A DNA stretch of 52,089 bases from a virus. Of the stretch, positions 22,855-32,371 are shown one piece after another; the stretch's first letter is position 1; the number at the start of each line of letters is the position of its first letter. The notes under the pieces were generated by a model that searched no databases, had not been told where the DNA came from, and saw only the letters and a program-made list of their open reading frames with translations. The DNA is taken from positions 1 to 52,089 of IMG/VR virus record IMGVR_UViG_3300041407_000207; one strand, 5' to 3'. Made by a program: the position numbers and the translations under genes.

Positions 22855-24675
22855 ATGGCAGACACTAAATACACCACTCCCGGATCAGTAATGATCAAGC
22901 ACATGCTTCCTATCGGAGCTCGGGAAAAGTACGACCTTCACCGCGTCCTGGATAAGGGTGGAGTTCAAGGTCTAATTCAATTGCTCATCAAGAACGAAGG
23001 ATCGGACTTTGAAGTCATCAATGACCTTGCACGTCTGTTCTTCGGTAAGGCTACGGAGATCGGTGCATCAACTCCGCTGTCTGACTATATAAACGATTCC
23101 TCAGAACGAGCCGCTCTGCTTGGAGAATTCGAGCACAAAGTATCAGAAATTCTAAAAAGCAAAGTTTCAACTCAAGAAAAGTCAAACGAATTGAGTAACT
23201 TGGCTGCGGATATGTCTGGAAAGATCAGTAAGCAAAACATCAACTACCTTGCTGAACGTGGATCTACTGCTGCGAAGATGGCTCAGACGGGAGCTCGGGG
23301 TAACCCTTCCCAACTTGCTTGGGGTACATCGTCTCCCCTCATGGCTGCTGACGTACGAGGTATGCCGGTACCAATCGCGGTAATGCACTCCTTTGCGGAA
23401 GGTCTTACTCCCGGCGAATACCTCGCCATGTCATACGCTGGACGAGCCTCCACAGTAGCCGCACAGCTCTCTACCTCCCTACCCGGTGCCCTGTTTAAGA
23501 AGTTGACTCCGAACCTCTACCATGAGGTTATTACGGTCCCTGACTGCGGTACTCACAACGGTATCCTAATCCCATCGACTGATAAAAAAGCACTCGTTGG
23601 TAGATTCGAAGCCGGAACTAATCGGTTCATTGATGAAGCATACCAACGAGAGCTAGAAGAGTCCCATAAACAGGTCAAGGTACGAAGCACTCTTACTTGT
23701 GAAGCTAAGAAAGGTGTTTGTCAGAAATGCTACGGCCAAGCTTCAGACGGCAAGCTGGTAACCATCGGTACCAACGTAGGCGTAATTGCTTCACAGTCGG
23801 TATCGGAACGTCTCACTCAGGCGATGCTAGGTACTAAGCACTCCGGGGGTGTTGCAGGTAAAAAGCGAAATGCTTATGAAGAAGCAAACAACCTCCTGTT
23901 GAACCCATCCGATAACTTCCAAGACGAAGCCACTATTTCAAAATTGAATGGCAAAGTTACTGACATTCGACAGACTGCCCTGAAGGATCACGAGGTTTAC
24001 ATCAACGGTGTTAGCCACTTCGTGAGTCGTGAACAAGACCTTTCGGTTAAGAAAGGTGATGACGTTCTGTCCGGAGGAGTAATGTCCACCGGTACAGTTA
24101 ACCCTCGTAAACTCGTTGCTCTTCAAGGAGTTGGTGCAGGCCGTCTGTACATGGCTAAGAAACTTCGAGATATCTACGGCTCAGGTCTAGATACTCGTCA
24201 CTTCGATTTGATTGCCCGCAACATGATCAAATACGTCAAGGTTAACGATCCGGGCGATACCGGGTTCATGCCGGGACAAGAGGTTGACATCAACGCTATT
24301 CAGCATCACTTGAAGAATAGCAGTGAAACAGTCCCGATATCCTCTGCGGCGGGTCGTACTCTTTCACACGGTATCTTGGAAGAAACTCCAGGAACTTACC
24401 TGACGCAGAACCACGTTGATAGCTTGGCTCTGAGAGGCATCTCTTCCGTGAAAGTAAGTAACTCTGGACTAAAGGTAACCCCGATGGTTCCAGGTCTTCA
24501 GTCTGCAAAACTTCTCGATCCTAACTGGCTATCCAAACTTGCATTCAACAAGATTAGACAGACGATTCAGGAATCCGGAGCTATCGGTGCTTCTTCTGAA
24601 ATTCACGGCACGGACCCTATTACTCCGTATGTACTGGGTCGAGATTTTGGCCAAGGTAACCCTGGAGAATACTAA
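22855..24675 (+). CDS. RNA polymerase beta' subunit, C-terminal part
   Basis: 606 residues. It begins with the RpoC block TTPGSVMIKHMLP (compare TTVGR in E. coli). It then shows FAEGLTPGEYLAMSYAGRAS (bridge-helix/trigger-loop region; compare FREGL..QYF...GARK), DCGTHNGI, and the zinc/jaw-side block TCEAKKGVCQKCYGQASDGK. IGTNVGVIASQSVSERLTQA and TKHSGG match the conserved C-terminal GVIAAQSIGEP.TQ...FH.GG. With the 15597 gene it rebuilds a full beta' core. It has its own late promoter 6 kb away from the first part, and is followed with one-base overlap (TAATG) by the next gene. Confidence 0.93.
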   Translation: MADTKYTTPGSVMIKHMLPIGAREKYDLHRVLDKGGVQGLIQLLIKNEGSDFEVINDLARLFFGKATEIGASTPLSDYINDSSERAALLGEFEHKVSEILKSKVSTQEKSNELSNLAADMSGKISKQNINYLAERGSTAAKMAQTGARGNPSQLAWGTSSPLMAADVRGMPVPIAVMHSFAEGLTPGEYLAMSYAGRASTVAAQLSTSLPGALFKKLTPNLYHEVITVPDCGTHNGILIPSTDKKALVGRFEAGTNRFIDEAYQRELEESHKQVKVRSTLTCEAKKGVCQKCYGQASDGKLVTIGTNVGVIASQSVSERLTQAMLGTKHSGGVAGKKRNAYEEANNLLLNPSDNFQDEATISKLNGKVTDIRQTALKDHEVYINGVSHFVSREQDLSVKKGDDVLSGGVMSTGTVNPRKLVALQGVGAGRLYMAKKLRDIYGSGLDTRHFDLIARNMIKYVKVNDPGDTGFMPGQEVDINAIQHHLKNSSETVPISSAAGRTLSHGILEETPGTYLTQNHVDSLALRGISSVKVSNSGLKVTPMVPGLQSAKLLDPNWLSKLAFNKIRQTIQESGAIGASSEIHGTDPITPYVLGRDFGQGNPGEY

Positions 24676-25463
24676 TGGCTACTGGAGTGGCAGGCCCATC
24701 GTCTAGTACTGAATTCAGACAAGCTCTCAAAGCTGAGATAGATACTCAGCTAGGGAGCAACTTCAGTATTCTCGGCGGATACCCTGATGTAGATAAGATT
24801 ATCATCGGGGTAATTTCCGTAGAGTCAGGTCAAGGTTTGAATTGGAACAACGTCAGTGTTGCTCACAAGATCGTCCCCGCTACTTCTGGTTTTGGTAAAT
24901 CAGTAGAAGCACATCAGGTGATTAAAGCTGCCAGAGCAAATCTGGCACTGAACCAAGGGAATATAAATCACGGAAGATTGGCCCAATCGCTACTAGGATG
25001 TATGGGGGCGTATCTCATGAGAGGTCTGCAAAACGGACCTAAGGGATTCCCACACGTACAGGGGTCTTATTCTGGCGTTGCTGAAAGTGTCGGTCTTCTC
25101 GTTAATCCGGGGCAATCTATTACTGCACTCTTTACCCAAGATCAAGAAGGGCTTAGAAGAGGTTTAGTTGCAGGGCTATGTGTCTTGGAATATAACTACA
25201 AAATATATATCAGGAAGTACAACGGGGACAAAACCAAGGCCATACAACAAACAGTACGAGTTCACTTAGGTGATCCCAACTCTGCTGACGTTGTTACCGG
25301 CATAAACTCTACTGACTATCTTGATCGAGTCATGAAAAACGCAAATGGGTATGCAAGTTCTTCTGGAGCCAACAAGTACTCAGGAATGGCTACCAACTCA
25401 ATAAAAGCCGCCGTCAATACCCAGAGCAGTCCTGGAACTGCACCCGGATGCGGTGGAGCATAA
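24675..25463 (+). CDS. Lytic transglycosylase-like protein
   Basis: A 262-residue protein with VDKIIIGVISVESGQGLNWN (residues about 38-58), resembling the catalytic-Glu block of SLT-type transglycosylases (I..ES.fn..). GLRRGLVAGLCVLEYNYKIY and IRKYNGDKTKA is similar to the later helix with a Tyr-Asn-Gly element. If so, it cuts peptidoglycan during entry or tail assembly. The C-terminus is Gly/Ser-rich and ends in CGGA. The assignment rests on short motif resemblance; an unrelated virion protein is possible. Confidence 0.5.
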   Translation: MATGVAGPSSSTEFRQALKAEIDTQLGSNFSILGGYPDVDKIIIGVISVESGQGLNWNNVSVAHKIVPATSGFGKSVEAHQVIKAARANLALNQGNINHGRLAQSLLGCMGAYLMRGLQNGPKGFPHVQGSYSGVAESVGLLVNPGQSITALFTQDQEGLRRGLVAGLCVLEYNYKIYIRKYNGDKTKAIQQTVRVHLGDPNSADVVTGINSTDYLDRVMKNANGYASSSGANKYSGMATNSIKAAVNTQSSPGTAPGCGGA

Positions 25464-25475
25464 GAAATATCTGTC

Positions 25476-25483
25476 GTTAAAAT
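25476..25483 (+). promoter_or_regulatory. GTTAAAAT-class late promoter
   Basis: A perfect GTTAAAAT, six bases, then A at 25490. It serves the 25521 gene and the following head genes. Confidence 0.75.
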
Positions 25484-25520
25484 AGACACATTAGCTTCCT
25501 AGCCGGAAAGTGGACCAACT

Positions 25521-27434
25521 ATGGATTTCCCCGAAATTGCAATGCAGAAGCTTAGCCAGACCGCACCGGAACTGGTTAATCTCATCGTCGCCTTCCGCGA
25601 CATTTCAGAAGAGGCCTCTGCGGAGAACGACGTTACCGTAGGTGCGTTCATTCTTCAATCTGGAGCGGCTACTTACTACATCCCGGTAATTAAGAAAGAC
25701 CACACTACTCACCCGATTGATTCGGTGTTCTTCTGTGATGAGAGAAAGTTCCGTCCTCTCTCAAAGAGTACTGTGAGCAAGATCATGAACGCCAGCAAAC
25801 TAGATCCTGGTAAGAAAGCCAAGATCCCTAAAGGTGTTTCCCGCAATCCAAGCGTATATGATTTGGTCAATCCTCCTCGTACCGGCAAATTTGTTTACGC
25901 CAGTGACAGTCGTGTCTCTGAGTTTTTGGCCTCAACGCCTAACCATATCAAAGCATTTGTACGTACCCGAGTTGCTGATGACAGCGGCCTGGCAAATGGT
26001 TTGAACAAGCTTTACGGAATCGAAGATTTCATCTCAGCTCTGAAAGATACCCCTGTAGAACATAAGTCTCAGTCAGAAATTCCGGCTAAGGCCGTGTACA
26101 CCTACGGAGATGAATTGACGGATCATCAGGCTCGAGAGGTTCTCGATAAAGGTTATTCACTCAATGACAAATACCCACACGCCAGTCGTGTAGCTATTCC
26201 TCAGGAAGAGTTTGAATACCACGGTCAGCTACATCACGTAAACACTGCTACTGAACAAGGCAAGTGCTTCCGCATGATGTCTGCGGATGGCGGTGTCGTA
26301 GAAGCTTACGTTTTGAAAGAAGTTATGTCGGTTCCTACCAAGATGGAGACACCATACGGTGCTCACGGCCAAGGCTACTGCCTGCCTCATTCTCGGAAGG
26401 GCGTAGTCGCAACTGCCTCAGGTCGTCTTCTCACTCTTGGCAAATTCATTGCAGTTGGTGATGAGCTTGTTGGTGAGCGTGACAACAAGGCTATCGTCGG
26501 CAGCATTCTTTCCAAGTTCACCAGTCGCAGAAATCTGATTGGGGCAAGAGACGTTCATCAAGGTGGTCACTTTGCAATCCTAGATCCAAATATGGGAATT
26601 CTCGTATCGGGTCAAGTAGAGGCTGCAAACTGGGGTCGTCATATCGTTACCCTACGCCTGAGAACTGAAGACGGAACTTGTAACGTAGCGTTTATTTCCA
26701 GCTTGAAATCCATCATCACTGATTCTTCAGGAACCATCTGCGTTCCAGAAGGGTACCCTCTGGTAGAAATGGACGAAGGCTTTGATTCGTACGAGACCGC
26801 TCACAAGATCGAATCGATGAACATCAACTACGCCCAGACTCTGCTTGCTTCTCAAGCACTGACTGCCCTAGGTGATCGCATCAACATCGGTCACGACGGA
26901 ATCGACTACAGCCTCAATGGTTCGGTAATCGGTCCTGCCCACAAAGCAATCGAACTTCTGATCATGAATGAAGGTATTGAGCCTGCCCGTGCAGAATCCT
27001 TTGTAAAACGTGCTTCCGAAGTTAAGAAGTGCGTAGTACTGATGTCGAAGAAAGCAGACTTTTCTCCAGGTCAAATCCCAGAATTTGGTGATAAACCTCA
27101 GCCACAAGCCGAAGCTCAGATGAACGGGGCTAATATCCAACAAGCACTCGACTCGGGTGATAAACAAATCGCAGACGCGATGATTATCTCGGAACTTCTT
27201 CAGTCACCAGATCTGTTCGGTGTGATTGCAGAATACCTACCTGATATCAATGAAGCAGTGGACCGTTTGGGACGTGTTTTGTTCATGAGTCGTGTGAGGA
27301 TGGATCAACTTATCCAGGCCAGCGGCAGTGAATCGGCGATGTCTACTATTGCATCAGTCAAAGCTGTTTACCGTAACCTGGGTGATAACCTGGTGAAACT
27401 GGAGCAGCTTATCTCCAATGTCAAAGCGACATAA
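25521..27434 (+). CDS. Large unknown, probable virion protein (637 aa)
   Basis: Mostly folded, with a Gly/Pro-rich loop (YGAHGQGYCLPHSRKG) and a helical C-terminal third (LLQSPDLFGVIAEYLPDINE). It carries Phi-x-K-x-A sites such as FVKRASEV. Placed at the head of the late head-gene run. No family recognised. Confidence 0.8.
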   Translation: MDFPEIAMQKLSQTAPELVNLIVAFRDISEEASAENDVTVGAFILQSGAATYYIPVIKKDHTTHPIDSVFFCDERKFRPLSKSTVSKIMNASKLDPGKKAKIPKGVSRNPSVYDLVNPPRTGKFVYASDSRVSEFLASTPNHIKAFVRTRVADDSGLANGLNKLYGIEDFISALKDTPVEHKSQSEIPAKAVYTYGDELTDHQAREVLDKGYSLNDKYPHASRVAIPQEEFEYHGQLHHVNTATEQGKCFRMMSADGGVVEAYVLKEVMSVPTKMETPYGAHGQGYCLPHSRKGVVATASGRLLTLGKFIAVGDELVGERDNKAIVGSILSKFTSRRNLIGARDVHQGGHFAILDPNMGILVSGQVEAANWGRHIVTLRLRTEDGTCNVAFISSLKSIITDSSGTICVPEGYPLVEMDEGFDSYETAHKIESMNINYAQTLLASQALTALGDRINIGHDGIDYSLNGSVIGPAHKAIELLIMNEGIEPARAESFVKRASEVKKCVVLMSKKADFSPGQIPEFGDKPQPQAEAQMNGANIQQALDSGDKQIADAMIISELLQSPDLFGVIAEYLPDINEAVDRLGRVLFMSRVRMDQLIQASGSESAMSTIASVKAVYRNLGDNLVKLEQLISNVKAT

Positions 27435-28131
27435 CTATCGGGAGATTCTTCTACGTAAAGAGCAGCAGGGTGAGGATGAGCTAGTTGATGACATCCTCAG
27501 CAATCCCACCGGATATAACGGGCTGCTCTTTCAGAAGGTCAAACCGTTAAACGAAAATGATATGAAACGGCATTATGTCGAAGCCTGCTTACTAGCCTCC
27601 AAGGATTTCAAGGAGATTGGTAGGATACTTGACATCGATGAAGAGTTGATAGAATTCTACTCTAAAATATATTACATCACTGACGACATGGATCGTTTGG
27701 ACAAAGTTCAAATGGCCAACGTCAGAAACAAAGATGAAAGTACCCTTAAACTTTGGGGTCTCACGGAAGGACTTGGATTCTTAGCCTGGAGGCTTGGTAA
27801 ACGGACTGATGTAACTCCTCCCCTGGACGGGTTGAAGCAGTTATTTGATACCTGCCTTTTCAAGGCTAAAGAAGCATTCTTCAACAACAGTGCATCGAAG
27901 GCTAGTCAAGAAAGTACAAAATGGGTGAAATTGTCTATGGACGTAGCCCGTCTCTTGAAAGCTTGGTCTACTGATAGTAATGAAGCTCAGAAGGAACTGG
28001 AAATCAGGGTTAAGGAAGTTGTTGCTACATTCCCTACAGTAAGTCAGTTTGCAGATTTGTTTGAAGACGTGAAGAAGAAACAGGCAGAGGTAGAACTACC
28101 TATCCAAAGTGAAGAAGAGATCTCGGACTAA
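27418..28131 (+). CDS. Unknown helical protein in head operon (237 aa)
   Basis: Overlaps the previous gene by 17 bases. Helical, with an HTH-like piece (DFKEIGRILDIDEELIEFYS), tempting as a small-terminase-like or DNA-contacting protein, but no diagnostic motif is visible. The C-terminal 50 residues are acidic. Confident as a gene, not as a function. Confidence 0.75.
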   Translation: MSKRHNYREILLRKEQQGEDELVDDILSNPTGYNGLLFQKVKPLNENDMKRHYVEACLLASKDFKEIGRILDIDEELIEFYSKIYYITDDMDRLDKVQMANVRNKDESTLKLWGLTEGLGFLAWRLGKRTDVTPPLDGLKQLFDTCLFKAKEAFFNNSASKASQESTKWVKLSMDVARLLKAWSTDSNEAQKELEIRVKEVVATFPTVSQFADLFEDVKKKQAEVELPIQSEEEISD

Positions 28132-28133
28132 CT

Positions 28134-29087
28134 ATGCAATTTGATCAAGACACTATCAAGGACCTTGCGGTTTACGCCGTACAGCAGTTCGTTTCGAACC
28201 AGGTTCCTCTCAACGAATCCATCGCTGAAAAGGCGAGGGGGTTGCAGCTGAACGAAGACCAGGTTCGCCGGGTAGTCGAGTCAACCAACGTCATAGCTTT
28301 TCTGAAACTTCGAGAAGGCGCAGAGGATAAAACCTTTGAATTCGAAGTTGCCAGTTTCCCAGGAGTAATGGACTGCCTGATGGGTCATTCGACCAATCGT
28401 GGGTATGTTGACCTTACCCCTGAAGAACCTGTTCTTGAAAAAGCTGCTTTCGATACCTCCTACGAAGTTCCAGTAGACCAATCCCACCAAACCCTTTTCA
28501 AAGCACATCAACATGTTCGAGCTCAGTTGGAAAAGACTGCTCAAGAACATTACAACTGTGTTTCTGATCTGGAGAGATTCGTCCCAATCCTCGTTAAGCA
28601 GGCTAACTGGCAGGAACGTCTGGAGCATGTCTCTGGTAGTGACTTCAATCGAATTATGACTGCCTTTGGCAAAAGTGGTTTTGAGAAATCTGCTAGTACC
28701 CAGAATCTAGTCTTTGTAGGCAAAGAACTCGAAGTAGCCAGCCATGTTGTATCCCTGATTAAACAAGCAGCCGAACTCCAAACTGAGCGTGCTAACTTGG
28801 AAACCATGGAGAAAAAAGCCCTTCTGGGCCTGGGAAAGTTGCTGGGCGCAGCTAAGTTCTTCGCGAAAGATCCAATCGCAGGAGTAGCTGCCGCAGTAAC
28901 CGCAGTGCCAGCAATGGCTGCGGGTGCAGGTATTAAAGCCGGTAAGATTGCAGGCAGATCGTTTAAGAAATCTGCCATCGGTATTGGCGCTTTGGCTACC
29001 GCTGGTGTTTCGGCAGCATCCTATACGCCAAAGATCAACAATAGAACAGGCCGTCCTAATGACGTCCTTAACAACATTTACAATTAA
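28134..29087 (+). CDS. Virion protein rich in Phi-x-K-x-A sites (317 aa)
   Basis: At least five candidate processing sites: VLEKAAF, LEKTAQ, LVKQAN, FEKSAS, LIKQAA. The C-terminal third is Ala/Gly-rich (PIAGVAAAVTAVPAMAAGAG), membrane-like. This pattern fits an inner-head protein cut during maturation. It lies directly upstream of the prohead protease block. Confidence 0.75.
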   Translation: MQFDQDTIKDLAVYAVQQFVSNQVPLNESIAEKARGLQLNEDQVRRVVESTNVIAFLKLREGAEDKTFEFEVASFPGVMDCLMGHSTNRGYVDLTPEEPVLEKAAFDTSYEVPVDQSHQTLFKAHQHVRAQLEKTAQEHYNCVSDLERFVPILVKQANWQERLEHVSGSDFNRIMTAFGKSGFEKSASTQNLVFVGKELEVASHVVSLIKQAAELQTERANLETMEKKALLGLGKLLGAAKFFAKDPIAGVAAAVTAVPAMAAGAGIKAGKIAGRSFKKSAIGIGALATAGVSAASYTPKINNRTGRPNDVLNNIYN

Positions 29088-29102
29088 ATGAGGAACACCC
29101 CG

Positions 29103-29642
29103 ATGGATGTCAATCAACTCCGCGAAGAAGCCATTGAAAAAATGGGTTTCACCAATGAACAAGCGGATGCCTTTGTAGAAGGTTTTATCAAAGAAGCAGC
29201 CGCAGCAGGCCCTGCCGGAGCACCTGCAAAAGAACCTTGGTCTGCAACTACCTCAATGACTCACGGGATCGTGGATAACTTCGCTCGAAACATCGGTGGT
29301 GGCCTCGGTAATCTGGCAGTCAACTCCCTAGTTGGTGGCGTTGCGGGTCTGGTAGGTTCTGCTCGTAGTTCTTTGCTGCATCGTAACTTCACTGAATCTC
29401 TGAAGACCGTAATCGAGTCCAACCGTATCGTTCGAAACGCAGACCGTAACAAAGTCATGTCGTATGCAGATACCATCTTCCGCTTTGCCCCACACGTCGC
29501 CTCAGATGTGAACTTGCTGAGCCAACTGCTTTCGAACTCTATTCACGGTGAAGGCGTAGACCCTACTACTATCGAAACCATTACCCGTCTAGAAGAACGT
29601 CTGGGCAAAGACACCTCGTTCAAACCTAAGAATCTGACTTAA
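29103..29642 (+). CDS. Inner-head type unknown protein (179 aa)
   Basis: The ATG at 29103 follows GAGGA, preferred over the ATG at 29088, which precedes that site. Contains FIKEAAAAGPAG near residue 35 (a Phi-x-K-x-A site) and a Gly-rich hydrophobic stretch (IGGGLGNLAVNSLVGGVAGL). Ends 9 bases before the protease gene. Confidence 0.75.
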   Translation: MDVNQLREEAIEKMGFTNEQADAFVEGFIKEAAAAGPAGAPAKEPWSATTSMTHGIVDNFARNIGGGLGNLAVNSLVGGVAGLVGSARSSLLHRNFTESLKTVIESNRIVRNADRNKVMSYADTIFRFAPHVASDVNLLSQLLSNSIHGEGVDPTTIETITRLEERLGKDTSFKPKNLT

Positions 29643-29651
29643 GGTATTGGG

Positions 29652-31232
29652 ATGTACAAACTCATTGATAGCAGTTCGTTCTTCGATCAGGAAGATCTCC
29701 AGATAACCATCTTGAGCGGGCCCGGTTTTACCGACGGGCTCGTTAAAGCTGCTGCCGATGAACGAGTGAAGTCCTATGTAATGGACAGCCTCAAGCTTCA
29801 ACCTGGAAAAATGTATCTCCACATCAACGCCATGGGCGCTGGTGAATTCTACGGCCCAAACCGTAACGGAGATTATTTCCCAGAAGAAATTCTCAAAAGA
29901 TATTACAAGACTTTTGAAACCTCTCCAGCCCATGTATTCCGTCATCACGTAAACAAAGATCCAAACCGAGCAATCGGCAAAGTAATCTTTGCTCTTTACA
30001 ATGATCGTATGCACCGAGTTGAATTGGTTGCAGAAGTAGATCGTAACCTAGGTTCGGACGTCGAAGAAAGAATTGCGCAAGGTGACTTCCCCGCAACATC
30101 CATGGCATGTAAAACACCCTACGATGTTTGCTCTATCTGCAATAACAAAGCCCACACCCGTCAAGAGTACTGCGTTCACCTCAAGCAGCATCTCGGCAGA
30201 CAAATGCCGGATGGCAGACGAGTCATGGCGATCAACTCCGGTCCGCTTCGTTTCTTCGACATCAGTATCGTAGTTAAACCTGCGGACATCACAAGTTCTA
30301 TTCTTCAGAAAGTTGCCAGTGAACTTGATCCGGTAATTTCTTCAGCGCTTCTTGCAGAAGAGGAAGGTCTTGAGTATGGCAATGATCGTGAGAAGTCTGC
30401 CTCTATCGCTAAAGTCTCTGAGTTGATCAAGGAGATCGAAGGTTACGTACAAGGTACTGACACTCACATGGAAGGGATCCTCTCTCAGATCAAAGATCCT
30501 GAGGTTGAGGACATCAAGAAACTTGAGAGCGTACCTCTGGAAGAGTTGTTCCAGACCTTCGGAGAGCTTGGGATCAGTCCTAGTTTGAAATTCCTGGCAG
30601 AGATCATTGCCCATAGAATGGGTCATGGCACTCCGGGTATCGGACGTAAAGTGATTGAAACTCTTAACTCTTCAGAGCTTTCTGGCGTTAAGATTCCTGT
30701 AGTAGAAATGGAATCTGAGAGAGAAGTTAATCCTATGGTTAAACAAGCTTTGGCCAGATACCAAGGATCATCTTCATTTTTCCCGGAATTCATTGAGAAA
30801 CGAGCTTCGGTAGGGTATGCAGGTATGGGCCCTAAGATCGAGATGAATGAGCAAGAGATTCGCAGAGATGAACGTATGCGAATGGAAGCTCAAAGCCACA
30901 GCATCATTGATCATGTAAAAGAGCATCCTATTTCGGTACTATTGACTATCGGTGGAGCAGCTCTGTGGGCCAAGGCCTACATCAACTCTATAATTGAGAA
31001 ACGACTTGCAGCGATGCAGCCTAGGTCTCAATCCGTTATCGTCAAAATGGCAGGGATGTCGGCAGGGAAGGAAATGTCTTATGAAGACAAAGTTAGAACT
31101 GCTCAGTTGAAAGCTCTATCGAAAACGGTATCTTCACTGCAAGCTCCTAGTGGTGGTAATGCTAAGCTGACGGTTGCTTTAAAAGTCCTTGCCGCAGCTC
31201 ACAATCAAATCACTAAAGGCTCTGCGAGTTAA
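29652..31232 (+). CDS. Prohead maturation protease (with C-terminal scaffold-like part)
   Basis: A 526-residue protein. GAGEFYGPNRNGDYFPEEIL (residues about 62-81), HVFRHHVNKDPNRAIGKV (94-111) and MHRVELVAEVD (120-130) form a block I associate with capsid maturation proteases of large myophages. A Cys/His cluster (C153, C160, C163, C174, H176) may bind zinc. The C-terminal half is helical and scaffold-like, with sites such as MVKQAL and IEKRAS that the enzyme itself may cut. Its likely job is to process scaffold and head proteins in the prohead; it lies directly upstream of the scaffold, decoration and capsid genes. Confidence 0.75.
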   Translation: MYKLIDSSSFFDQEDLQITILSGPGFTDGLVKAAADERVKSYVMDSLKLQPGKMYLHINAMGAGEFYGPNRNGDYFPEEILKRYYKTFETSPAHVFRHHVNKDPNRAIGKVIFALYNDRMHRVELVAEVDRNLGSDVEERIAQGDFPATSMACKTPYDVCSICNNKAHTRQEYCVHLKQHLGRQMPDGRRVMAINSGPLRFFDISIVVKPADITSSILQKVASELDPVISSALLAEEEGLEYGNDREKSASIAKVSELIKEIEGYVQGTDTHMEGILSQIKDPEVEDIKKLESVPLEELFQTFGELGISPSLKFLAEIIAHRMGHGTPGIGRKVIETLNSSELSGVKIPVVEMESEREVNPMVKQALARYQGSSSFFPEFIEKRASVGYAGMGPKIEMNEQEIRRDERMRMEAQSHSIIDHVKEHPISVLLTIGGAALWAKAYINSIIEKRLAAMQPRSQSVIVKMAGMSAGKEMSYEDKVRTAQLKALSKTVSSLQAPSGGNAKLTVALKVLAAAHNQITKGSAS

Positions 31233-31235
31233 ACT
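31228..31235 (+). promoter_or_regulatory. Possible GTTAAACT late promoter
   Basis: GTTAAACT, the same variant as at 44953, overlapping the protease stop codon. The predicted start base is C, so support is weak. It would serve the scaffold-like genes. Confidence 0.35.
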
Positions 31236-31306
31236 AGAAATCAGTAGCAGGCAACTGGCCTGTTTAACTAAGCCCATTACTACGGGTTAAGAAACGAGGA
31301 ATTACA

Positions 31307-32356
31307 ATGAGTTTTGATATCAACGAGCTAATCAACAACCTCTCCGCAGGAGAAGGGGTTGAGAAGCAGGCCAGTGAAGCAGAGGTTATCGCAGCTCCAA
31401 CTGTTGCTGATGACCTGCGTGCAGTCCTGATGACTAAGTCTGCCTCCACTATTCAGGAAGAAGCTAGTGATCTTGGCCGTCAACTGGCACGTCGCATCAT
31501 GGAGAAAGCAGCTTCTGAAAATCCAGTAGTAACTGAAGTGGTTGTCGGAGATAATCTCTCTGCTCTTACTGCCTCGGTAGAAGCTACTTTGATCAAAGAA
31601 GCCGAAGCTGTCTCCCCTCAGCCTAACGTTGCTAATACTGACAACGCTGCTCTGGCAGCCGCTCAGGATCAAGTAAACCACGTTGCTGAGCAGAGTGGCG
31701 GTACCGTAGAAGCACAAACCGTCGAGACTATTCAAAAAGGTCTTGCCACCCCATCCGCAACTGCATCGAGTGAAGATCTTGTGCGTAAAGTAGAAGACAA
31801 AGCTGAAGATTCGAATATGCAAAAAGCCGCTGCCGTAAGTGCATTGGTTGAGCAAGGCCATTCGTTTTACGACGCTGCTGACCTAGTAGCCGTAGCCGAC
31901 GGAGAGCTTCAAAAAGAAGCTGCGTTCACTGAGCTGACTGCCGAAGGTTATTCGTTTGACGAAGCTACTTCCCTGATTAAAGCCGCCTGCGATACCTTCG
32001 TAGAGCCAGAAGAAGAAATCACCAAAGAAGCTGCCATGGCAGATCTTCTGAGTCAAGGTGTTGCTTTTAGCGATGCGGTTAACATGATTAAAGAAGCTGC
32101 TCTGAGTGATGTTATCAAAGGTGCTGCTTCTAAACTTGGTACTGCTGCAGGCAAGGCTTCGAAGTCCGCCGGTAGCGCAGTTAAGAACGCCACCAAGAAA
32201 CAATCTGCAATCGGAGGTGCGGCTGCAGGTACGGTAGTAGGTGGCTCCCTTGGTGCTGCTACTAATAAAAAATCAATGACCAAAGAAGCTGCTCTGAAAG
32301 AGTTGATGGATTCTGGTTATACCTTTACCCAAGCCCTGGAAGCCATCCAGGCCTAA
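31307..32356 (+). CDS. Scaffold-like protein with tandem KEAA repeats (349 aa)
   Basis: From about residue 180 on, four degenerate units of about 25 residues have the pattern K-x-A-A-x3-L-x3-G-x2-F-x2-A-x2-L-I (e.g. QKEAAFTELTAEGYSFDEAT, TKEAALKELMDSGYTFTQAL). About ten Phi-x-K-x-A sites occur along it. Before the last unit is a Gly/Ala membrane-like stretch. Composition, position before the decoration and capsid genes, and high density of putative cleavage sites suggest an internal scaffold chopped by the protease. It shares its middle with the next gene. Confidence 0.75.
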   Translation: MSFDINELINNLSAGEGVEKQASEAEVIAAPTVADDLRAVLMTKSASTIQEEASDLGRQLARRIMEKAASENPVVTEVVVGDNLSALTASVEATLIKEAEAVSPQPNVANTDNAALAAAQDQVNHVAEQSGGTVEAQTVETIQKGLATPSATASSEDLVRKVEDKAEDSNMQKAAAVSALVEQGHSFYDAADLVAVADGELQKEAAFTELTAEGYSFDEATSLIKAACDTFVEPEEEITKEAAMADLLSQGVAFSDAVNMIKEAALSDVIKGAASKLGTAAGKASKSAGSAVKNATKKQSAIGGAAAGTVVGGSLGAATNKKSMTKEAALKELMDSGYTFTQALEAIQA

Positions 32357-32371
32357 TCTGAGAGAGACAAA

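Noticed and set aside
15597-22855. Split beta' as a sequencing frameshift or a group I/II intron
   Set aside because: The two parts lie 6 kb apart, have separate promoters, stop and start codons, and the gap holds genes on the other strand; no intron signature was seen at the borders.
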